Source: Acidaminococcaceae bacterium (GTDB lineage Bacteria; Bacillota; Negativicutes; Acidaminococcales; Acidaminococcaceae). From it: a stretch of DNA of 64,000 nucleotides. Where the stretch lies: contig JAFQZL010000053.1 of assembly GCA_017405945.1 (NCBI GenBank), positions 1 through 64,000 on the forward strand. The letters run 5' to 3'. Under the pieces are notes generated by a model, which saw only the letters and a list, made by a program, of their open reading frames with translations, ran no database searches and was not told where the DNA came from. This document shows positions 1 to 7,889 of this stretch, one piece after another. The translations under genes were made by a program, and so were the position numbers. How positions within the stretch are numbered: the stretch's first letter is position 1; each line of letters begins with the position of its first letter.

Positions 1-41
1 GAGACTGACCGGTAACAGGTCTTGAGAGGAGGTGAATCGTG

Positions 42-278
42 ATGGGCACTTTCGAAAAAGTAAGAGATATTACTGTTGAACAGTTAAGCGTTGACGCTGA
101 TGAAGTAAAGATGGAATCTGCGTTCATTGATGATCTGGGAGCTGATTCCCTGGATATCGTTGAACTGATCATGGCTTTTGAAGAGGAATTCGGTGTAGAA
201 ATTCCGGATGAAAAAGCTGAAAAAATCCGTACTGTTGCCGACGCAGTTAAAATGTTGGACGAAGAAAAAGAGGCGTAA
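42..278 (+). CDS. acpP: Acyl carrier protein
   Basis: This cytoplasmic protein carries growing fatty acyl chains on a 4'-phosphopantetheine arm. The 78-residue length is typical. The GADSLD motif places the phosphopantetheine serine at residue 36, inside an acidic helical protein. AGGAGG at 27-32 sits 9 bases before ATG 42; a GTG at 39 is in frame but too close to that site. Its neighbours are a FabK-like reductase and fabF, so this is the start or middle of a fatty acid synthesis cluster whose upstream part lies outside the window. Identification is certain. Confidence 0.97.
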   Translation: MGTFEKVRDITVEQLSVDADEVKMESAFIDDLGADSLDIVELIMAFEEEFGVEIPDEKAEKIRTVADAVKMLDEEKEA

Positions 279-292
279 TGCCGATCAGTTCG

Positions 293-331
293 GGGATGCC
301 CTGGAACAGGGCATCCCTGTAAACTGTTTTT
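293..331 (+). terminator. Hairpin after acpP (terminator or attenuator)
   Basis: A perfect 11-bp stem, GGGATGCCCTG (293-303) and CAGGGCATCCC (307-317), closes on a GAA loop. A run of six T follows at 325-330, seven bases after the stem. That gap makes it an imperfect intrinsic terminator. It may let acpP be made in excess over the downstream enzymes, which is inference. Confidence 0.6.
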
Positions 332-375
332 TGTTTGTGAATCGTGAATTTGTTTCCTGAAATGGGGGATATCTG

Positions 376-1332
376 TTGAAATTACCAGTGCTTAAAATAG
401 GAAATTTAGTTGCGCAGGTTCCGATTATCCAGGGCGGCATGGCAATTAGATTATCAACGGCACGTCTGGCTGCTGCGGTAGCTAATGAGGGGGGAATCGG
501 TCTGATTGCTGCTTCCGGTATGGAGGAGCAGGAATTACGGACAGAGATTCGTCTTGCCCGTAAACTGACAAACGGCAAGGGTATCATTGGCATAAACTGT
601 ATGGTAGCGGCCCGCGCGTTTAAAAACTTAATTGTGACTGCTGCACAGGAAGGCGTGGACCTGATTGTGGCCGGCGCCGGTTTTTCAAGAGATATTTTTG
701 CCGTCGGCAGGGAATACAATGTGGCGGTTGTACCAATTGTATCGTCTGTAAAGCTGGCAAAGATTTCTGAAAAGCTGGGGGCTTCCGCAATTGTAGTTGA
801 AGGTACGGAAGCAGGCGGTCATTTGGGGACGCAACAGTCAATCAAGGAAATTCTTCCGGATATTGTGAAAGCGGTGAATATTCCCGTCATTGCGGCAGGC
901 GGAGCTACCTGCGGGCAGGACATTGTGGATCTTCTGAATCTGGGGGCTGACGGTGTGCAGATGGGCAGCCGTTTTGCGGCCAGCGAGGAGTCCAACGGTG
1001 CGCGTTTCCTGAAGGAGATGTACCTGAGAATGGTAAAAGAGGACGTTGTGCAGATTGACAGTCCGGTAGGTTATAAGGGCCGTGCTATCCGTAGTCCGTT
1101 TGCGCAGCTTTCCCTGGAAGGCAGGGCGCCTCTGCCGGTAACCTGTGATGCCTGCCTGAAGCATTGTACCCATCAGTTCTGCATTATCCGCGCTTTGTCC
1201 CGGGCCCAGCAGGGAGATGTGGAAACCGGTCTGATTTTTACCGGGGCCAATATGTGGAAGATTCATGAAATTTTGCCAGTGAAGGAAATTTTCCGGCGTA
1301 TCAAGGAAGAAGTAGCAGCTATTAACAGCTAA
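376..1332 (+). CDS. FabK-like enoyl-ACP reductase II / nitronate monooxygenase family flavoprotein
   Basis: This is an FMN-dependent TIM-barrel enzyme of the FabK/2-nitropropane dioxygenase family. Its place between acpP and fabF suggests the last, enoyl-reducing step of fatty acid elongation. Visible motifs are PIIQGGMA (16-23), the EAGGHLG loop in the middle, IPVIAAGG, and GADGVQMGSRF. At 318 residues it is family-sized. The start is TTG 376, preceded by GGGGGA at 364-369. The C-terminal part holds a cysteine cluster, CDACLKHCTHQFC (257-269), which the pneumococcal FabK that I know lacks. A related oxidoreductase with another substrate is therefore possible. Family is sure; exact reaction is probable only. 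Confidence 0.8.
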   Translation: MKLPVLKIGNLVAQVPIIQGGMAIRLSTARLAAAVANEGGIGLIAASGMEEQELRTEIRLARKLTNGKGIIGINCMVAARAFKNLIVTAAQEGVDLIVAGAGFSRDIFAVGREYNVAVVPIVSSVKLAKISEKLGASAIVVEGTEAGGHLGTQQSIKEILPDIVKAVNIPVIAAGGATCGQDIVDLLNLGADGVQMGSRFAASEESNGARFLKEMYLRMVKEDVVQIDSPVGYKGRAIRSPFAQLSLEGRAPLPVTCDACLKHCTHQFCIIRALSRAQQGDVETGLIFTGANMWKIHEILPVKEIFRRIKEEVAAINS

Positions 1333-1409
1333 CAGGAATCGGGGCAGTGAGGCGGGCAGACCGTCCGGAGTACGATCCCGGGATTCCCAATATTTTTGAG
1401 GTGATGATT

Positions 1410-2660
1410 TTGAAAAAACGCGTGGTAATTACCGGCTTAGGCGTTGTTACACCGATTGGTAATGATGTAGAAACATTTTGGAACAACCTGATTGCCGGAA
1501 AGTCTGGTATCGATACGATAAAAGCATTCGATACTTCGGAATTGAAAACGAAAATCGCCGGGGAAGTCAAAAATTTTGATTATACCCAATATGTAGATAA
1601 AAAAGAAGGGCGCAAAATGGACCGGGTGGCTCATTTTGCGGTTGCTGTCGCGAGGCAGGCGGTGGTGGATGCCGGCATTGATGTGGCGCAGGAAAACCCT
1701 GCCCGTCTGGGTGTTTGTGTCGGCACCGGCATCGGAGGAATTATTACGTTCCTGGAACAGTCCCTTAAATACGGAGAAAGAGGACCGGGACGTATCAGCC
1801 CGTTCTTTATTCCCATGGAAATTCCCAACATGCCGGCAGCTCATATCGGCATAGCGCTGGGATGGAAGGGACCCAACACGGCTATTGTAACAGCCTGTGC
1901 TACCGGCACTAACTGTATCGGAGATGCATTGCGTACCATTCAGTACGGTGATGCGGATGTGATGATTGCCGGCGGTGTGGAAGCAGCAGTTAACCCTATT
2001 GCTATCGCCGGCTTTGAAAACATGAAGGCTCTTTGCACCGACAGCAATGACAATCCCCAGGCAGCTTCCCGTCCTTTTGACAAGACCCGCAGCGGTTTTG
2101 TGATGGGTGAAGGCGGCGGTGTGATTGTGCTGGAAGAACTGGAACACGCAAAAAAACGTGGTGCCCATATTTACGCGGAACTGGCCGGTTTTGCCATGAA
2201 CACGGATGCTTACCATATCACTGCTCCCGATCCCGCAGGAGAGATGCCTGCTATCTGCATGGAAGCGGCGATTAAAGACGCGGGCCTGACCCCTGACGAC
2301 ATTGATTACATCAACGCTCACGGAACTTCTACCCATCGCAATGATCTGAACGAGGTCATCGCTTCCAAAAAGATTTTTGGGGAACGCGCTTACAAAGTTC
2401 CCATGAGTTCCAACAAGTCAATGACCGGTCACCTGCTGGGCGGAGCCGGAGGCATGGAAGCGGTTGCCACGGTTCTTACCATTGTGAACGGTATCATTCC
2501 GCCCACCATAAATTACCATGAAGTGGACGCGGAAGACGGTATGGATCTGGATTTTGTTCCCAACGAAGCAAGGAAACAGGAAGTCCGGGCTGCCATGTCC
2601 AGCAACTTCGGCTTTGGCGGACATAATGCGGTTATCGTGATCAGGAAGTACGAAGAATAA
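1410..2660 (+). CDS. fabF: Beta-ketoacyl-ACP synthase II
   Basis: FabF condenses malonyl-ACP with acyl-ACP to lengthen fatty acids. The catalytic triad is complete: Cys163 in TACATGTN, His304 in AHGTSTH and His341 in SMTGHLLG. I chose TTG 1410, which gives the normal N-terminus KKRVVITGLG and 416 residues. GAGGTG (1398-1403) then lies six bases upstream, whereas the nearby ATG 1404 touches that site and would be badly spaced. It follows the FabK-like gene by 77 bases and precedes rnc, a common Firmicutes order. Confidence 0.96.
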   Translation: MKKRVVITGLGVVTPIGNDVETFWNNLIAGKSGIDTIKAFDTSELKTKIAGEVKNFDYTQYVDKKEGRKMDRVAHFAVAVARQAVVDAGIDVAQENPARLGVCVGTGIGGIITFLEQSLKYGERGPGRISPFFIPMEIPNMPAAHIGIALGWKGPNTAIVTACATGTNCIGDALRTIQYGDADVMIAGGVEAAVNPIAIAGFENMKALCTDSNDNPQAASRPFDKTRSGFVMGEGGGVIVLEELEHAKKRGAHIYAELAGFAMNTDAYHITAPDPAGEMPAICMEAAIKDAGLTPDDIDYINAHGTSTHRNDLNEVIASKKIFGERAYKVPMSSNKSMTGHLLGGAGGMEAVATVLTIVNGIIPPTINYHEVDAEDGMDLDFVPNEARKQEVRAAMSSNFGFGGHNAVIVIRKYEE

Positions 2661-2680
2661 GAGACAGGCGCACAGTGACC

Positions 2681-3436
2681 ATGAAAAATTCTACAGAACG
2701 GACCTGCTGTGGTGATGAACGAAAAGAACAACTGAAAGAACTATGTGCGGGGCTGGGCATCACAATGCATCGTTATGAGCTGCTGAACCTGGCTTTGACG
2801 CATACTTCTTTTGCCCATGAAACACCGCACTATCCTCACAACGAGCATAATGAGCGGCTGGAATTTCTGGGGGATTCGGTCCTGGGTCTTATTGTCAGTA
2901 CGTATATGTTTGAGCATTTTCCCCATTTTGATGAAGGCCGGATGACCAAGCTGCGCGCCCAGGTAGTGTGCGAGGCTTCGCTGTATCAGTGCGCGAAGCG
3001 TATCGGACTGGGGGAGTATCTGCGTATGGGTAACGGCGAACTGTCTTCCGGCGGGAACAAACGCCCCTCTATACTGGCTGATGCTTTTGAAGCGGTGCTG
3101 GGAGCTTATTATCTGGACCAGGGCTTTGCGGCGGCACAGCAGTATCTGCTGGGACTTTTGGAAGAAGAAATCAACGCAGTGTGCAACGGACAGCTCGTGG
3201 TGGGGGATTATAAGAGCATGCTGCAGGAACGGCTGCAGCATGAGGCCCAGTATGAGATTGCATACGAAATGCTGGATTTTGAAGGTCCGGAGCATAACCG
3301 TATCTTTACTTCAGGAGTTTTTATCAACGGTATGGAATATGGCAGCGGGAAAGGCCGCACCAAGAAGGAATCAGAACAGCAGGCGGCCCGTGAAGCGCTG
3401 GAACGGCTGAAAAGGGAAGAACCTCCGCAGCAATAA
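2681..3436 (+). CDS. rnc: Ribonuclease III
   Basis: RNase III cuts double-stranded RNA, including rRNA precursors. The nuclease signature NERLEFLGDS (57-66) and the second acidic motif in ADAFEAVLGA near 135 are intact. A double-stranded RNA-binding domain fills about residues 176-245, ending in KKESEQQAAREAL. Length is 251 residues from ATG 2681. A GTG six bases earlier is an alternative, and no strong ribosome site separates the two. It is 20 bases from fabF and probably cotranscribed with the fatty acid genes. Confidence 0.95.
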   Translation: MKNSTERTCCGDERKEQLKELCAGLGITMHRYELLNLALTHTSFAHETPHYPHNEHNERLEFLGDSVLGLIVSTYMFEHFPHFDEGRMTKLRAQVVCEASLYQCAKRIGLGEYLRMGNGELSSGGNKRPSILADAFEAVLGAYYLDQGFAAAQQYLLGLLEEEINAVCNGQLVVGDYKSMLQERLQHEAQYEIAYEMLDFEGPEHNRIFTSGVFINGMEYGSGKGRTKKESEQQAAREALERLKREEPPQQ

Positions 3437-3535
3437 ACCCTTCTGCGATTTTTGGATAAAAAGCCGGGAACTGGTTTACTTAGGTTTTCCAGTTGCCGGG
3501 GCAACGGGTGAAACACATCATGTATTGTGGAATGA

Positions 3536-3564
3536 ACACCGCAACAGGGTGTGTTTTTCTTTTT
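3536..3564 (+). terminator. Probable rnc terminator
   Basis: A short stem ACACC/GGTGT (3536-3540 and 3548-3552) with a GCAACAG loop is followed directly by a T-rich tract, GTTTTTCTTTTTT. The stem is weak but the tract is good. An imperfect inverted repeat at 3464-3499 lies just before it and has no T tract. Confidence 0.5.
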
Positions 3565-3628
3565 TCCCGGCTGTCTGATAATAAGTTTCGTATTCTGTTT
3601 TTGCCTCTCTCCGCCGGGCAAATATTTC

Positions 3629-3657
3629 TTGAATCTTTTTTCGAGTTGTAGTATAGT
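3629..3657 (+). promoter_or_regulatory. Promoter of tctCBA
   Basis: The -35 box is TTGAAT (3629-3634) and the -10 box TATAGT (3652-3657), with a 17-base spacer. Transcription would start near 3664, leaving a leader of about 90 bases before tctC. Confidence 0.65.
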
Positions 3658-3686
3658 TAAGATATCGGTTGTACAGAAATTTTGCA

Positions 3687-3710
3687 CCCATCCGGACCGT
3701 TTTGGATGGG
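3687..3710 (+). promoter_or_regulatory. Hairpin in the tctC leader
   Basis: A perfect 7-bp stem CCCATCC (3687-3693) and GGATGGG (3704-3710) with a 10-base loop lies in the 5' untranslated leader, 31 bases before the tctC ribosome site. There is no T tract, so it is not a terminator. It may be an mRNA-stabilising element or a protein site. Confidence 0.4.
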
Positions 3711-3754
3711 AGCACAGTTTTGTAAAATTGAATTTAATGAAGGAGGAGAAACTC

Positions 3755-4759
3755 ATGAAAAAATTTCTTGCTGTAGCTGGGTCCCTGATGTTAGCTGCAT
3801 CTGTCCTGATGACGGGTTGCGGTGGCGGCGGCGGTGACAAAAAGGCTGCTGATGCCAACAAGGAATGGAAACCCACGAAGGATGTCAAGGTCATTATCGC
3901 GTATAAGGCCGGTTCCGGCACGGACACCGGCGCCCGCCTGCTGCTGAACAATGCCAAACCTTATGTAGGCCAGACCATGGTTATTGAAAACAAACCTGGT
4001 GCTGATGGCAAAATCGGCTGGACTGAACTGACCAAGGCAAAACCGGACGGATATACCATCGGTTTCATCAACCTCCCGACTTATACCACGCTGGCTATCC
4101 AGCCCAATGCTCCGTTTAACGATCAGAGCATTGTTCCCATCTGCAACCACTTGACCGAGACCGGCGTAGTTGTAGTTAAGAAAGACGCAAAATGGAAGAC
4201 CCTGAAAGAACTGGTTGCCGACGCACAGGCAAAACCCGGTGAACTGAAAGCTTCCACTAACGGCGTAAAGGCTTCCAACCATACGGCGGCCCAGCTGCTG
4301 GCACAGTCTGCCAAATTCCAGTACAAGGCTGTTCCTTACGGCGGCACGGCCGACCAGCTGCTGGCTCTGCGCCAGGGCGAGGTTGATTTCTCCTGCGCCA
4401 AAGTGGCCGATATTGCCAAGCTGATCAACGGCGACAAAGCGGAACTGCGTGTATTAGGCCTGTTTGCTGAAAAACGCGATCCGCAGTTAAAAGACGTTCC
4501 GACATTGGGCGAACTGGGTTATTACAATAAATGGTACGGTTCTGCCCGCGCTCTGGTAGCTCCGAAGGGAACTCCGGAAAATATCATCAAATTCTATGAA
4601 ACCGCTATGAAGAAGACCATGGACGATCCGAAGGTTAAAGAAGCTCATCAGAAAGCCGGCATGGCTACCGATTACAAAGACAGCAAGGCTCTGGGCGCTT
4701 TGATTAAGGAACAGATGGATTTCTGCAAGAACGTAGTTACCAAGTTATACGATAAATAA
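3755..4759 (+). CDS. tctC: Tripartite tricarboxylate transporter substrate-binding lipoprotein (TctC/Bug family)
   Basis: This extracytoplasmic receptor catches a carboxylate such as citrate and hands it to the TctA/TctB membrane complex. ATG 3755, preceded by AGGAGGAG at 3741, gives 334 residues. A lipoprotein signal peptide ends at LMTGC, with the lipidated Cys at 22, followed by a glycine-rich linker. The mature part matches the Bug fold, with KDVKVIIAYKAGSGTDTGAR near its start and PYGGTADQLLALRQGEVDF in the middle. It is first in a tctC-tctB-tctA operon. The exact substrate cannot be read from sequence. Confidence 0.92.
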   Translation: MKKFLAVAGSLMLAASVLMTGCGGGGGDKKAADANKEWKPTKDVKVIIAYKAGSGTDTGARLLLNNAKPYVGQTMVIENKPGADGKIGWTELTKAKPDGYTIGFINLPTYTTLAIQPNAPFNDQSIVPICNHLTETGVVVVKKDAKWKTLKELVADAQAKPGELKASTNGVKASNHTAAQLLAQSAKFQYKAVPYGGTADQLLALRQGEVDFSCAKVADIAKLINGDKAELRVLGLFAEKRDPQLKDVPTLGELGYYNKWYGSARALVAPKGTPENIIKFYETAMKKTMDDPKVKEAHQKAGMATDYKDSKALGALIKEQMDFCKNVVTKLYDK

Positions 4760-4834
4760 TCTGATTAATGTGGGATGAAAGAGGTCCGGTAGAGCCTCTC
4801 TTTCCTCTGTATTAAGGTTATCCTGTAAAAACGT

Positions 4835-4889
4835 AAGCCGGCTGAGGCGGCTGCCTGTGTGACGGTTGCTTCAGGCCGGCTTTGTTTTT
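4835..4889 (+). terminator. Attenuator or terminator between tctC and tctB
   Basis: AAGCCGGC (4835-4842) and GCCGGCTT (4875-4882) form a perfect 8-bp stem enclosing 32 bases, followed by TG and five T. A smaller AGAGG/CCTCT pair lies upstream near 4779-4798. Partial termination here would give more receptor than membrane subunits, a common arrangement in binding-protein transporters. Confidence 0.55.
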
Positions 4890-4928
4890 GGTTAGGTTAG
4901 TTGTTATTATGATCGCGAGGTTGCTTTT

Positions 4929-5387
4929 ATGAAAAGGACCGATCTTTATATCTGTGGCTTCATGTATCTGTTCTGCGCTTTTTTCCAGCATGAGAGACAA
5001 AAGTTCCCGGAAGGCGCCCGCCATTATCCCCATTTTGTCATCGGACTTCTGTTTTTACTTACTACCGTCCGTCTGTGGGATATGGTGCAGCAGTATATGA
5101 AAGACAGGCATGTTGTCAATGATGTGTCGGAAACGTTCAAAGGGTTTCTGCCCAAACAGTTTTGGACCATGTTTGCCGCATTCATCGGTTTTTTTGTGCT
5201 GATGTATTTCTTCGGCTTCTATCTGGCTTCTCTGGTTTATATCCTGTTTTGCCTGCATTATTTTCAAATCCCGAAGAAGTATGTGGCCATGGTGCTGATT
5301 GTCATGCTGGCCCTGACCTATTTCACCTTCGGCTGGTTCCTGAACGTGCCGCTGCCCAAAGGTGAAATACTGGGCGAATTCTTGTAA
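4929..5387 (+). CDS. tctB: Tripartite tricarboxylate transporter small membrane subunit TctB
   Basis: A 152-residue membrane protein with four likely hydrophobic segments: near residues 7-20, 37-50, 80-100 and 110-140. Position between tctC and tctA and the size fit TctB, the poorly conserved small subunit of the transporter. The first segment contains charged residues (QHERQKF follows it), and the ribosome site before ATG 4929 is weak (GCGAGG). The call rests mainly on context and topology. Confidence 0.82.
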   Translation: MKRTDLYICGFMYLFCAFFQHERQKFPEGARHYPHFVIGLLFLLTTVRLWDMVQQYMKDRHVVNDVSETFKGFLPKQFWTMFAAFIGFFVLMYFFGFYLASLVYILFCLHYFQIPKKYVAMVLIVMLALTYFTFGWFLNVPLPKGEILGEFL

Positions 5388-5405
5388 GACGGGGGGCTGT
5401 TACTT

Positions 5406-6902
5406 ATGGATGTGAATACATTAGGATTGATGGCCGCCGGTTTTTTGCATGTGTTTTCCCCTATGAACATGGGCATGATGATTCTCGGTGTGACCATCGG
5501 GATCGTGGTCGGCTGTATGCCGGGTCTGTCGGCGGCCATGGGTGTGGCATTGCTCCTGCCCCTGACCTTCGGCATGAAACCGGAGACCGGCCTGATTATG
5601 TTGGGCGCTATTTACTGCGGTGCAATTTTCGGCGGTTCCATTTCCGCCATCCTGATTCATACGCCCGGCACGCCGGCTTCTGCGGCTACGGCAATCGACG
5701 GGTATCAGCTGACCCTGAAAGGTAAAGCAGGTAAAGCATTGGGTACTGCATGTACCGCCTCTTTCTTCGGCGGTCTGTTCAGCTGCATTTCCCTGTACTT
5801 TTTTGCTCCGGCTCTGGCCCAGCTGGCCATGAAATTCGGCAGCCCGGAATATTTCTGGCTGGCGCTGTTCGGCCTTACCATTATTGCGGGCGTTACGTCC
5901 GGATCAATGGTCAAAGGCCTGATGTCCGGCGCTTTTGGTCTGGTGTTGTCTACGATTGGCATGGACCCCATGGAAGGGGTGGAACGATACATGTTCGGTA
6001 TTGATGCCCTGTATAATGGCATCAACGTGACCTGCGCCATGATTGGGCTTTTTTCCATGTCCCAGGTATTTATCCTGATTGAAAAGGCTATTAAAGAACG
6101 GGGCAATGTCATTGACTTTGAAGACTCCGTATTCCTGAAGGCCAAAGAACTGGCCCAGATATTCCCCCATGTGATCCGTTCCTGGCTCATCGGGAATATC
6201 ATCGGTATCCTGCCCGGCGCCGGTGCTTCCATCGCCTGCTTCCTGGGGTACGATACCGCAAAGAAGTTTTCAAAACGTAAAGACGAGTTCGGTAAAGGTT
6301 CTATAGAGGGTGTAGCGGCGTCAGAAGCAGCCAACAACGCGGTAACCGGTGGTTCGCTGATTCCCACGCTGACCCTGGGCATCCCCGGAGAATCGGTAAC
6401 AGCCGTACTGATGGGCGGTCTGATTATTCAGGGTCTGCAGCCCGGTCCGGAGCTGTTTACCAAATACGCGGAAATGACCTACACATTCTTTGCAGGTTTC
6501 GTAATTACCCAGTTCTTCATGCTGCTGATCGGTCTGGGCGGCTGCCGTCTGTTCGCGCATATCTCCCGTCTGTCCGATGCCATTTTGATCCCATGCGTAT
6601 TCGTGCTGTGCGTTGTAGGGTCCTTTGCTATCAACAACAGTTTTGTGGAAGTGGGTATCATGTTCCTGTTCGGCTTCTTCGGTTATCTGATGCGGAAGCT
6701 GGATTTGAACACCGCAGCGGTAGTGCTTGCGCTGATTTTGGGTCCTATAGGAGAACGGGGCCTTCGCCGCAGTCTCACCCTGTCCAGTAACGATATCAGC
6801 ATCCTGTTCAGCACTCCCATTTGCTGGATACTGATTGCCCTGTGCATCCTCTCTTCCTTCTCGCCGATTCTTATGAAAGTATTGAAGAAACGGGAAAAGT
6901 GA
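5406..6902 (+). CDS. tctA: Tripartite tricarboxylate transporter large membrane subunit TctA
   Basis: TctA is the main permease subunit, with about a dozen transmembrane segments over 498 residues. Family hallmarks are visible: VGCMPGLSAAMGVALLLP near residue 37, AIYCGAIFGGSISAILIHTPGTP near 68-90, and a second half repeat with IIGILPGAGASIACF and TLGIPGESVTAVLMGGL. It starts at ATG 5406, 18 bases after tctB, with GGGGG upstream. It probably moves citrate or a related carboxylate using the ion gradient. The operon ends in a strong terminator. Confidence 0.95.
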   Translation: MDVNTLGLMAAGFLHVFSPMNMGMMILGVTIGIVVGCMPGLSAAMGVALLLPLTFGMKPETGLIMLGAIYCGAIFGGSISAILIHTPGTPASAATAIDGYQLTLKGKAGKALGTACTASFFGGLFSCISLYFFAPALAQLAMKFGSPEYFWLALFGLTIIAGVTSGSMVKGLMSGAFGLVLSTIGMDPMEGVERYMFGIDALYNGINVTCAMIGLFSMSQVFILIEKAIKERGNVIDFEDSVFLKAKELAQIFPHVIRSWLIGNIIGILPGAGASIACFLGYDTAKKFSKRKDEFGKGSIEGVAASEAANNAVTGGSLIPTLTLGIPGESVTAVLMGGLIIQGLQPGPELFTKYAEMTYTFFAGFVITQFFMLLIGLGGCRLFAHISRLSDAILIPCVFVLCVVGSFAINNSFVEVGIMFLFGFFGYLMRKLDLNTAAVVLALILGPIGERGLRRSLTLSSNDISILFSTPICWILIALCILSSFSPILMKVLKKREK

Positions 6903-6940
6903 GGGGACGCCGGCTAATACGTTTCAAAACATACTAAAAA

Positions 6941-6981
6941 CGAGGGTAACTGAGTGAATTCAGTTACCCTCGCTGTTTTTT
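6941..6981 (+). terminator. Bidirectional terminator between tctA and the hydrolase gene
   Basis: A perfect 13-bp stem, CGAGGGTAACTGA (6941-6953) with TCAGTTACCCTCG (6960-6972), has a 6-base loop. Six T follow on the + strand (6976-6981) and an A run precedes it, so it can end both converging transcripts. Confidence 0.9.
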
Positions 6982-7001
6982 CTGTGTTTAACTATTAAGG
7001 A

Positions 7002-7676
7002 TCAATCCCATTCCAGTGTGTCGCCCGGGTCAACAAGAACGACCTGCGTACCGGGGACATTCTTTTCTACGTCTGCCTTATAGGCTTCCGGATCCTGGGC
7101 GATGACGGGCCAGGTGTTGTAATGGATGGGGATGACTACCGGAGCTTTTAAGAAAGCGGCAGCTTTGGCAGCATCGTGGGGATCCATGGTGAAGTTGCCG
7201 CCGATTGGCAGCAAAGCGTATTTAAACGGATCCAGATCCTGCAACAGCTGCATATCGCCGAAGAGGGAGGTATCGCCTGCAAAATAGAACTTCACACCGT
7301 GGAAATCGATGATGAAACCGCAGGCATGTCCGCCGGCAATACCGCTGCCGTGGAAAGCAGGAGTAACGCGTACTTTCCCGAATGGGAATTTGTAAGTTCC
7401 GCCCACATGCATGGCATGCGCTTTGCAACCATTTTCCGATGCCTGGCCGGCAATTTCCGCCGTGGTGATGATCAGAGCGTCGCACTGTTTGGCAAGTTCA
7501 TAGGCACAGCCCAGATGATCGCCGTGAGCATGGGAAATGAAGATGTAATCTACTTTCAGGTCTTCCATGGAAACGTGGATGGGGTTGCCATCGATAAAAG
7601 GATCGCAGATCAGCGTCTCGCCGCCGGCTGTAACGGTAAAGCAGGCGTGGTGGATAAATTTGAATTCTGCAGACAT
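7002..7676 (-). CDS. UPF0173-type metal-dependent hydrolase (metallo-beta-lactamase fold)
   Basis: A 224-residue beta-lactamase-fold hydrolase, probably cytoplasmic. The metal-binding HAHGDH motif is at 49-54, with a further FAGDTSLFGDM aspartate and an IPIHYNTWP histidine late in the protein. This is the usual set for the small UPF0173 family, whose natural substrate is not established. AAGGAGGA precedes the ATG at 7676. It stands alone on the minus strand with its own promoter and a shared terminator. Confidence 0.88.
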   Translation of the reverse strand: MSAEFKFIHHACFTVTAGGETLICDPFIDGNPIHVSMEDLKVDYIFISHAHGDHLGCAYELAKQCDALIITTAEIAGQASENGCKAHAMHVGGTYKFPFGKVRVTPAFHGSGIAGGHACGFIIDFHGVKFYFAGDTSLFGDMQLLQDLDPFKYALLPIGGNFTMDPHDAAKAAAFLKAPVVIPIHYNTWPVIAQDPEAYKADVEKNVPGTQVVLVDPGDTLEWD

Positions 7677-7732
7677 GATGATTCCTCCTTTTTATTATTT
7701 CTGACATCATAATAACATGATTTCATAATATT

Positions 7733-7762
7733 ATTATACCATATTCAAAGCCATTCTGTCAG
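7733..7762 (-). promoter_or_regulatory. Promoter of the UPF0173 hydrolase gene
   Basis: Read on the minus strand, CTGACA (7762-7757) and a perfect TATAAT (7738-7733) are 18 bases apart, about 57 bases before the start codon. Confidence 0.6.
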
Positions 7763-7796
7763 ATACAGCGGAAAACATTTCAAATCAGGATAAAAC

Positions 7797-7826
7797 TTTA
7801 CAGACAGACGAAATTTGGAATATAAT
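7797..7826 (+). promoter_or_regulatory. Promoter of the glucosaminidase gene
   Basis: TTTACA (7797-7802) and TATAAT (7821-7826) are 18 bases apart. The predicted start lies about 57 bases before ATG 7890. It diverges from the hydrolase promoter. Confidence 0.6.
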
Positions 7827-7889
7827 TATATATTAACAGGCATAATATACAAATCAGGGAAACACGAAAAGAGCCAGGAGAACAAATCT

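Noticed and set aside
3464-3499. Imperfect inverted repeat CCGGGAACTGG / CCAGTTGCCGG after rnc as a terminator
   Set aside because: It has no T tract; the smaller stem at 3536 with a T-rich tail is the better terminator.
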